From Holophagales bacterium (lineage in GTDB: Bacteria > Acidobacteriota > Holophagae > Holophagales > Holophagaceae), in assembly GCA_031283145.1 (NCBI GenBank), contig JAITCJ010000014.1:1-7668 (forward strand): DNA of 7,668 bases, given 5' to 3'. How positions within the stretch are numbered: position 1 is the stretch's first letter; the number at the start of each line of letters is the position of its first letter. The position numbers were made by a program, and so were the translations under genes. Shown piece by piece: positions 1 to 4,223 of this stretch. The notes beneath the pieces were generated by a model. That model made no database searches. It was not told where the DNA came from and saw only the letters and a program-made list of their open reading frames with translations.

Positions 1-72
1 GTATTTGACGTTTCCACGCTGCACCGGCAACAGGTGTTCTATCTTTTTGAACTCTTCGACTGTTAATCCCAT
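1..72 (-). CDS. IS5-family (DDE) transposase, N-terminal 24 residues only
   Basis: Reading the minus strand from the ATG at 72-70 gives a peptide beginning MGLTVEEFKKIEHLLP, then VQRGN, still open at the window edge. The pattern (T/S)xEEFxKIxxLLPxQRGN is the usual start of small DDE transposases of the IS5 superfamily, where a short helical N-terminal domain precedes the catalytic RNase H-like fold. The catalytic DDE residues would lie outside the window and cannot be seen. No clear Shine-Dalgarno precedes the ATG, which is common for transposases. The gene points away from the large gene at 181-2019, and its leader region ends where that gene's open frame begins. The family call rests on only 24 residues. 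Confidence 0.62.
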   Translation of the reverse strand, partial: MGLTVEEFKKIEHLLPVQRGNVKY

Positions 73-115
73 AAGAAAAATTCTGCTGCGTTTTTTAAAT
101 AGCGTCAACACGCCC
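1..115 (-). mobile_element. End of an IS5-type insertion sequence (rest lies outside the window)
   Basis: The minus strand carries the first codons of an IS5-type transposase at 72 down to 1. Upstream of its start codon there is only about 43 bp of AT-rich leader before the sequence GGGCGTGTTGACG, read leftward on the minus strand from about 115. IS5-family elements typically place their terminal inverted repeat this close to the transposase start and often have TGTTGAC-like tips, so I place the IS end near 115. A TA or TAA at 116-118 could be one copy of a short target duplication. The opposite end is outside the window, so neither the inverted-repeat partner nor the second target copy can be checked. 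The exact boundary is inferred to within a few bases. Confidence 0.6.
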
Positions 116-180
116 TAAAAACCGCCGGAACGTTAAATATCATTAGGGAAGACCCGCAATCAGGACGCGCCTCCACCATT

Positions 181-2019
181 GTGCCTGAGAAGATTGAGGA
201 ACTTTCATCGGAAGACGACCTGAACATCTGGGGCGAACTTACCGAACTATTAACTATGACTTTTGCCGGCAATGACTGGCTGCCTGTAGTGCCGCGTTGT
301 TTAGGCATTTCATGGTTTCCTGACAACATGCCGCTGCACAGCCCTGCCATGAAAGCGATTTACAAAAGAAATCTGCCCAGAATAGAGGAGGCATTGACAA
401 ATAGACAGACAGATTCGAGTCTTTGGAAAACGTGGCAGGTTATGGCACAGGCAACGGGCAGACGGCTAATGGATTTTTATCCTCAACTTGCCGATTTGCC
501 GGCCGGAATAAACTTCGCGTGGCCGCCAAGGAATGTGATGGCATGGATGGCGGAGGAGGCGAGGTTATCAAATGACTGGCGGAAAATCATAGAATTCATG
601 TGGCCCCTGTGGCGAGCGGGGTTAGACGATTTAGCGCCGGTTGGCATGAGGTCCGAAACTAATAATCCTGATATTTCGTCGCCGAGGCGGGATACGCATT
701 GGAAGGAAAATATTTTTCCATTGCTTGAAGCCTGTCTGAATGCTAAAGACTTTGACAAAGCAAATGAGATATATTTTGACATATCGTTGCGTCCAATGTT
801 TGAACGTGAGGTAAAATCAGCCATTGAAATGGCAAAGAGACATAAATATGAGTTTCCAATGTCGCCTGACGACTATAAAGCGCCGGAGACCCGGACGGAA
901 TCTTTTATAGGCGATCCTGTTAACGGCAATCAAATACGAACCAGAATCCAATTTAATAAATTAAAGGATATGGTCTTTGCTGAAGGAGCTTTGAGGCTTT
1001 TGATTGTCGATCCATCAGCCGGACTGGAAAAAGAAACATTCCAGCCTGAAATGCCATATAACGCTCAACTTTCTGATCATATTAAAACTGTTTTGTCACA
1101 GAACAAATTACCGGAATATAATATTTTCCCGTACATAATGAATCCCAATCATGTTTTAGCCGTGGAATTAATCACACAAGAAGGGTTTTCAAACAACACA
1201 TTTGTATGGGGGATACTTGACGATTACGCTGATTATCATCACGGCGGCCACTCGCTACCGACGTCGGACAGCATAATGGGATTGATTTATTCCATGAGAA
1301 GAAAAACACATTTGGATAATTGCAGGGAATTTTCAAAAAACAATCAGGAGTCAATCACTGGGAAAATAATTTTGCTTACAGAATTAGCCCGCCTTGGCAA
1401 TATACGTACACCCAACGGCAAAATGGATGCCGATAATTTTCTTGATGAGTCGGCGGATCAGGAAATATGGGGCGAATACGTCAAAATAGCCAATTTGGTA
1501 ATCCCGCATATGCTATTTAATAGCAATGACTTTGAAATAACCCTTTGTTATGGGCTGCCATTCATAAAAAACAGTCGGCAATTACAGTCATTTGCAAGGA
1601 GAAACATAGGGGTAATAGAAAACGCGCTGCAGGTGATGCCCCACAGTACACAACTCTGGAAGCTTTGGGGCATATTCAGCCCCTACTACCCGTCAAACAG
1701 GTCGTTGCTGTCATTCATGGCTGCCCTGACTCCTGTCCCCGGCTTGAGTAATGTTCCGCCGGTAAGTTTGTATCCTGAAATCATTAACAACTGCAGATCA
1801 GCGGAAGCATGGGCGCAAATCATCAATCTGGCGGAGCCTGTTTGGGAATCCTATCAAAAGATGGCCGACGCGGGAGAAAACATTAAACACATGCTGACAA
1901 GAAGCGTGTGGGAACAATACATTAATCCACTTTGCGAGGCATACCAGAAAATCGGCCAGGACTACAAGGCTGAAAAAATACGGTCCGACTGGAAAAAGGC
2001 TGAAGGGTGGAAGCAATAA
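181..2019 (+). CDS. Large protein of unknown function with duplicated Trp-rich helical unit; probably 5'-truncated by an IS
   Basis: I do not recognise a named family. The 612-residue product has no visible signal peptide, membrane segment or metal motif. It carries two diverged, colinear copies of a ~190-residue unit. Landmarks of copy 1 and copy 2 are IWGE (16-19 and 429-432), RNLPRIEEAL and RNIGVIENAL (63-72 and 474-483), LWKTW and LWKLW (81-85 and 492-496), W133 and W544, and WKENIFPLLEA and WEQYINPLCEA (174-184 and 577-587). The helical, Trp-rich pattern resembles tetratricopeptide-like scaffolds. The central part (about 245-420) differs and includes LLIVDPSAGLE and HHGGHSLPTSDS. The GTG at 181 has no convincing ribosome site, and the frame is open upstream to 103, across the inferred IS end. 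That pre-GTG peptide (AGTLNIIRE) even resembles what precedes copy 2 (ARLGNIRT). I infer a 3' remnant of a longer gene; whether it is expressed is unknown. It is AT-richer than the genes downstream. Confidence 0.75.
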   Translation: MPEKIEELSSEDDLNIWGELTELLTMTFAGNDWLPVVPRCLGISWFPDNMPLHSPAMKAIYKRNLPRIEEALTNRQTDSSLWKTWQVMAQATGRRLMDFYPQLADLPAGINFAWPPRNVMAWMAEEARLSNDWRKIIEFMWPLWRAGLDDLAPVGMRSETNNPDISSPRRDTHWKENIFPLLEACLNAKDFDKANEIYFDISLRPMFEREVKSAIEMAKRHKYEFPMSPDDYKAPETRTESFIGDPVNGNQIRTRIQFNKLKDMVFAEGALRLLIVDPSAGLEKETFQPEMPYNAQLSDHIKTVLSQNKLPEYNIFPYIMNPNHVLAVELITQEGFSNNTFVWGILDDYADYHHGGHSLPTSDSIMGLIYSMRRKTHLDNCREFSKNNQESITGKIILLTELARLGNIRTPNGKMDADNFLDESADQEIWGEYVKIANLVIPHMLFNSNDFEITLCYGLPFIKNSRQLQSFARRNIGVIENALQVMPHSTQLWKLWGIFSPYYPSNRSLLSFMAALTPVPGLSNVPPVSLYPEIINNCRSAEAWAQIINLAEPVWESYQKMADAGENIKHMLTRSVWEQYINPLCEAYQKIGQDYKAEKIRSDWKKAEGWKQ

Positions 2020-2037
2020 TGTCTTTATCGCTCCAAT

Positions 2038-2073
2038 AACCTAAAAAACAGGTTGCGTATTGTTTTTCAGGTT
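2038..2073. terminator. Stem-loop 19 bp after the large gene (possible terminator; hairpin family A, copy 1)
   Basis: The arms AACCTAAAAAAC (2038-2049) and GTTTTTCAGGTT (2062-2073) pair at 11 of 12 positions around a 12-nt loop. The hairpin lies just past the stop codon at 2019, where a transcription terminator is expected. It has no uridine run beyond the stem; the T-run is inside the right arm, so it is not a textbook intrinsic terminator. A hairpin of similar sequence (CCTGAAAAACAG ... TTTTCAGG) occurs at 3355-3391 after another gene, so the two may instead be copies of a small palindromic repeat. Confidence 0.45.
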
Positions 2074-2160
2074 AATCGAGAGCGCTTTCCTATAGGCTAC
2101 TTTACAGGAAATCGCCAGGGCGCTTCAAGCGTAATTTATGCTGATATAGCAATAAAAGTG

Positions 2161-2186
2161 GCTGGAATTTACAAGTAAATCCCAGC
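2161..2186. repeat. Tight inverted repeat directly abutting the 34-bp palindrome
   Basis: The arms GCTGGAATTTAC (2161-2172) and GTAAATCCCAGC (2175-2186) match at 11 of 12 positions with only two bases between them. This could be a cruciform or very short-loop hairpin, or a protein-binding palindrome. It touches the next palindrome, which begins at 2187, so two independent inverted repeats stand back to back upstream of the alkyltransferase-like gene. Its function is unknown; no second copy was noticed in the window. Confidence 0.6.
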
Positions 2187-2220
2187 ATAGCAGTTCAACT
2201 ACAAAGTGTTGAACTGCTAT
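2187..2220. repeat. 34-bp palindrome, copy 1 (perfect 13-bp arms, 8-bp spacer)
   Basis: The arms ATAGCAGTTCAAC (2187-2199) and GTTGAACTGCTAT (2208-2220) are perfect reverse complements separated by TACAAAGT. The right arm runs into TATAAAAT. The element ends 10 bp before the ATG of the alkyltransferase-like gene. A second copy with the same 13-8-13 geometry lies at 4036-4069. Each inner heptamer (GTTCAAC, GTTGAAC) is itself symmetric around its middle base, so the element can also be seen as two dimer sites 15 bp apart. It may be an operator or a dispersed palindromic repeat. Confidence 0.8.
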
Positions 2221-2223
2221 AAA
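2218..2223 (+). promoter_or_regulatory. Possible -10 box for a leaderless transcript of the alkyltransferase-like gene
   Basis: TATAAA at 2218-2223 stands 7 bases before the ATG at 2231, the usual distance from a -10 hexamer to the transcription start. The gene has no Shine-Dalgarno, and an in-frame TAA (2225-2227) lies just ahead of the ATG, so a leaderless mRNA starting at or next to the ATG would fit. The matching -35 (TTCAAC, 2194-2199, 18-bp spacer) is poor and lies within the palindrome. This is an inference from spacing only. Confidence 0.35.
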
Positions 2224-2230
2224 ATAAAGC

Positions 2231-2590
2231 ATGTGTCCCGCGCCCAAACAGAAATCGCGCCCGCGCCAAAAGCCCAACGCTTTCCGCGATTCTGTGCTGA
2301 AAATCGTGGCGCTTGTCCCTGAGGGGAAAGTGGTTTCCTATGGTCAGATAGCCATGATGGCCGGATACCCCCGCGCCGCCAGACAAGTGGGGTGGGTGTT
2401 GCATGGATTGCCGAAGGGCAGCGAAATTCCCTGGCAACGCGTTATAAACACAAATGGCTATGTACCCAGCCGAGGCCGGGAGATTGAAGCCATGAAACAG
2501 ACAGCCCTGCTGAGAGGCGAGGGTATAGACGTTGACGACGATGGGAAACTGGATATAACACGCTACAGATGGGACGGCAGATTTGAGTAA
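2231..2590 (+). CDS. Alkyltransferase-like protein (ATL; MGMT-fold DNA-lesion sensor lacking the alkyl-accepting Cys)
   Basis: The 119-residue product matches the DNA-binding domain of O6-alkylguanine-DNA alkyltransferases. Where true MGMT/Ogt enzymes have PCHRV, this protein has PWQRV (67-71), with Trp68 replacing the acceptor cysteine. That is the hallmark of ATL proteins such as fission-yeast Atl1 and E. coli YbaZ. These bind O6-alkylguanine by base flipping without repairing it and pass the lesion to nucleotide excision repair. Other hallmarks are the helix-turn-helix segment VSYGQIA (35-41), Tyr37 (equivalent to Atl1 Tyr25), the arginine finger Arg51 in ARQVG (50-54), and VINTNGYV (71-78). 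The first ~15 residues are a basic, Pro-rich tail (KQKSRPRQKP) that may add DNA contact. The start is firm: an in-frame stop at 2225-2227 precedes it and the next Met is at residue 42. No ribosome-binding site is visible. A Gln in the PWxRV position usually held by His is a small variation. Confidence 0.9.
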   Translation: MCPAPKQKSRPRQKPNAFRDSVLKIVALVPEGKVVSYGQIAMMAGYPRAARQVGWVLHGLPKGSEIPWQRVINTNGYVPSRGREIEAMKQTALLRGEGIDVDDDGKLDITRYRWDGRFE

Positions 2591-2626
2591 AAAATTGCGG
2601 TGGTCTGCGACAAATGCGGCCCGAAG

Positions 2627-2662
2627 CCGGTGGGTCAAGGGTACGCGCCCGGTTTTTCTTTT
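2627..2662 (+). terminator. Weak candidate intrinsic terminator after the alkyltransferase-like gene
   Basis: A short GC stem, CC..GGG (2627-2634) with CCCGG (2648-2652), containing a bulge and a 13-nt loop, is followed at once by the T-rich run TTTTTCTTTT (2653-2662). The T-tract and its position 37 bp after the stop at 2590 suit a terminator, but the stem is short and imperfect. If it works, it separates the alkyltransferase-like gene from the membrane-protein gene at 2711. Confidence 0.3.
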
Positions 2663-2710
2663 GGCTTCACCGGAGCGAAGCTGTACGAACTTTTCTTTTA
2701 GGGAGGGAGC

Positions 2711-3265
2711 ATGAAAAAGACAACCGCCGGACGCGGCTCGCCCCCGCTCGTCACGCTGGCGCTGCTACTGGCGGGGGGCTCGGCCCTCTCCTCGCAGGGC
2801 ACGCCGAAGCCTAAACCAAGCTTCGGCCTGTACGTCTCCGGCGCAAAACCAATGGGCGACTGGGCCGACTTAGTCGGTTTCGGTTTCGGCGCGGGCGGCT
2901 TCTGGCAGACGCCCTTCAAAGCAGAGAAACTGTCCGGCCGCGTCAGCGCCGACTACATCCTCTACAGCGGGAAGGATTACTTCGGCATTACCACTAAGAG
3001 TAATCAGATGGGCGCCTCATTCGACGCGCTGTACGACCTATCCGGCCAATTTTATGTCTTTAGTGGCGTCGGCTTTTACAGGACAGAGGAGACCGTGACC
3101 ATCAAGTTTCTCGACATGTCGTTCTCCGAGTCTAGCAGCGATAGCGACGTCGGGATCGGCGTGGGCGCAGGTATGAAGTTTGTGAAGCAATTCGGCCTGG
3201 AGGCGAAATACCTCGCCATCAACAACGCCTCGCGCCTACAGGTCTCGCTGCTATGGCGCTTCTGA
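2711..3265 (+). CDS. Small outer-membrane beta-barrel protein (secreted, function unknown)
   Basis: The 184-residue product begins with a Sec-type signal peptide: MKK, then a hydrophobic core LVTLALLLAGGSAL (13-26), and a likely signal-peptidase I site near ALSSQG. No lipobox cysteine is present. The mature part has alternating polar/hydrophobic, Gly- and aromatic-rich segments typical of beta-strands (SFGLYVSG, GFGFGAGGFW, GRVSADYILY, GASFDALYDL, YVFSGVGFYR, VGIGVGAGMKF, GLEAKYLAI). It ends in LQVSLLWRF; a terminal Phe with alternating hydrophobics is the signal recognised by the outer-membrane assembly machinery. Length and strand count suit an 8-stranded OmpX/OmpA-like barrel. A strong Shine-Dalgarno (GGGAGGGAG, 2701-2709) fixes the ATG at 2711. 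No promoter was recognised in the 120 bp upstream. It is GC-richer than the first large gene. The family is not identifiable by eye, and no substrate or adhesin role can be assigned. Confidence 0.8.
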   Translation: MKKTTAGRGSPPLVTLALLLAGGSALSSQGTPKPKPSFGLYVSGAKPMGDWADLVGFGFGAGGFWQTPFKAEKLSGRVSADYILYSGKDYFGITTKSNQMGASFDALYDLSGQFYVFSGVGFYRTEETVTIKFLDMSFSESSSDSDVGIGVGAGMKFVKQFGLEAKYLAINNASRLQVSLLWRF

Positions 3266-3354
3266 TCCTGGCAATTTTCTCTTTTATCGTCCGCGCAACG
3301 GCGGGCGGCGCTCATTTAAAAAATACGCGGCCAGGAACTCAAAGCAATTCCAGT

Positions 3355-3391
3355 AAGCCTGAAAAACAGAGCGCAGCCTGTTTTCAGGCTT
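3355..3391. terminator. Hairpin between convergent genes (possible bidirectional terminator; hairpin family A, copy 2)
   Basis: The arms AAGCCTGAAAA (3355-3365) and TTTTCAGGCTT (3381-3391) are perfectly complementary over 11 bp with a 15-nt loop. The hairpin lies between the stop of the outer-membrane protein (3265) and the stop of the oppositely oriented rubrerythrin (3410), so it could end transcripts from both sides. There is no long T-run after the stem on either strand. Sequence resemblance to the 2038-2073 hairpin suggests a shared repeat origin. Confidence 0.5.
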
Positions 3392-3409
3392 GCTGGCTAT
3401 AATATTAAG

Positions 3410-3988
3410 CTAAAACGCTTCGCCCACGGGCTGCTGCCAGGACTGCGGCTTTTTGCAGACGGGGCAAACGCCGGGGGCGGATGTCGCTTCTATGATGTTG
3501 CCGCAGTCCATGCAGCGCCACTGAATTTTTTCGGGGCGCGTGAAAACGGTGCCGTTGGAAACCCTGTCCAACAGACGCTTGAAGCGATCTCCGTGTTCTT
3601 TTTCTATCCTGGCTATCAGTTCAAAAGTCTTGGCCGCGTCATTGAAGCCTTCTTCATTGGCGATTTTGGCAAAATCCGGATATAAATGTTCCCATTCTTC
3701 CTGTTCGCCATTTACCGCGGCGGTCAACTGCGCTTTCAGATCGCCGGCGACTATCGGGTAGCCGGCCTGGATTTCCAGCGCGCCGGGGGCCAGCGGCGCG
3801 AGGTGGGCATAAAAGAGCTTTGCGTGTTCTTTTTCGTTGAGGGCCGTTTCTTCAAAAATCGCGGCTATGTGTTCAAACCCCTCAACACGGGCGGCTTTTG
3901 CCGCAAAAGCGTAGCGGTTCCTCGCCTGGCTCTCGCCGGCAAAGGCTTTCAGCAGGTTTTGAGCGGTTTTGCTTGTGACTAAGTCCAT
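3410..3988 (-). CDS. rbr: Rubrerythrin (NADH/ferredoxin-linked peroxide reductase)
   Basis: This 192-residue protein has classic two-domain rubrerythrin architecture and the usual family length. The N-terminal four-helix ferritin-like domain (about 5-145) carries the diiron ligands: Glu19 in AGESQARNRY, Glu52 and His55 in NEKEH, Glu95 and Glu98 in the third helix, and Glu129 and His132 in IEKEH. The C-terminal rubredoxin-like domain holds one Fe(SCys)4 centre in CMDCG (Cys159, Cys162) and CPVCK (Cys175, Cys178). Rubrerythrins reduce hydrogen peroxide to water in the cytoplasm of anaerobes, taking electrons from rubredoxin or ferredoxin. The ATG at 3988 is fixed by a strong AAGGAGG (3992-3998). 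A good promoter lies upstream (-35 TTGAAC, -10 TAAAAT, 16-bp spacer) with the -35 inside the 34-bp palindrome. It is divergent from nifJ, whose product is oxygen-labile, which fits a protective role. All key ligands appear intact. Confidence 0.96.
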   Translation of the reverse strand: MDLVTSKTAQNLLKAFAGESQARNRYAFAAKAARVEGFEHIAAIFEETALNEKEHAKLFYAHLAPLAPGALEIQAGYPIVAGDLKAQLTAAVNGEQEEWEHLYPDFAKIANEEGFNDAAKTFELIARIEKEHGDRFKRLLDRVSNGTVFTRPEKIQWRCMDCGNIIEATSAPGVCPVCKKPQSWQQPVGEAF

Positions 3989-4019
3989 GATTCCTCCTTG
4001 GGGTTACAGGCTATTCAAA

Positions 4020-4047
4020 ATTTTACTATAAAACCATAGCGGTTCAA
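4020..4047 (-). promoter_or_regulatory. Sigma-70-like promoter of rubrerythrin overlapping the palindrome
   Basis: On the minus strand, TTGAAC (4047-4042) is followed after 16 bp by TAAAAT (4025-4020). These are 4/6 and 5/6 matches to the consensus -35 and -10 hexamers. The predicted start near 4013 leaves a ~25-nt leader that includes the AAGGAGG ribosome site. The -35 box lies wholly within the left arm of the 34-bp palindrome (4036-4048), so a protein bound there would be expected to block or modulate this promoter. Confidence 0.55.
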
Positions 4048-4069
4048 CTTTTTGCGGTTGAACTGATAT
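4036..4069. repeat. 34-bp palindrome, copy 2 (13-8-13), in the rbr-nifJ divergent promoter region
   Basis: The arms ATAGCGGTTCAAC (4036-4048) and GTTGAACTGATAT (4057-4069) are complementary at 11 of 13 positions around the spacer TTTTTGCG. Arm length and spacer length are the same as at 2187-2220, and the inner GTTCAAC/GTTGAAC heptamers are identical, while the spacer sequence is entirely different. As in copy 1, the plus strand continues TATAAAA. Preserved arms and spacing with a free spacer are typical of a protein-binding operator, though a dispersed hairpin repeat cannot be excluded. Confidence 0.8.
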
Positions 4070-4223
4070 AAAAGCGAAAATTGCTATATGTTCTTGAAGC
4101 CATGTGACTTTTGGATGAATATATTGCTATGGGCTTTCGCGCGTACGGCAGACTGCCAACAGCGCCGTAAAATGCCCGAAAAAATAGATTTCCTGTTTTT
4201 TCCACCCACAGAGGAGATATTTC
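4070..4223 (+). other. Upstream leader region of nifJ
   Basis: This stretch separates the palindrome from the nifJ start. It holds two direct copies of ATTGCTAT (4080-4087 and 4123-4130), and a reverse-complement ATATAGCAAT occurs at 2144-2153 before the alkyltransferase-like gene. A nifJ promoter should lie here or in the palindrome, but no hexamer pair with 16-18 bp spacing is convincing. The ribosome site is GAGGAG at 4211-4216. I see no riboswitch-like structure. A 54-codon frame at 4088-4252 overlaps the nifJ start and is probably chance. Confidence 0.4.

Noticed and set aside
2195..2638. 147-codon minus-strand frame opposite the alkyltransferase-like gene
   Set aside because: It is the antisense shadow of a gene with clear ATL motifs, has no family resemblance, and crosses the 34-bp palindrome.
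2614..2814. 66-codon plus-strand frame between the alkyltransferase-like and membrane-protein genes
   Set aside because: It overlaps the well-supported signal peptide and ribosome site of the membrane-protein gene in another frame; composition is that of a shifted frame.
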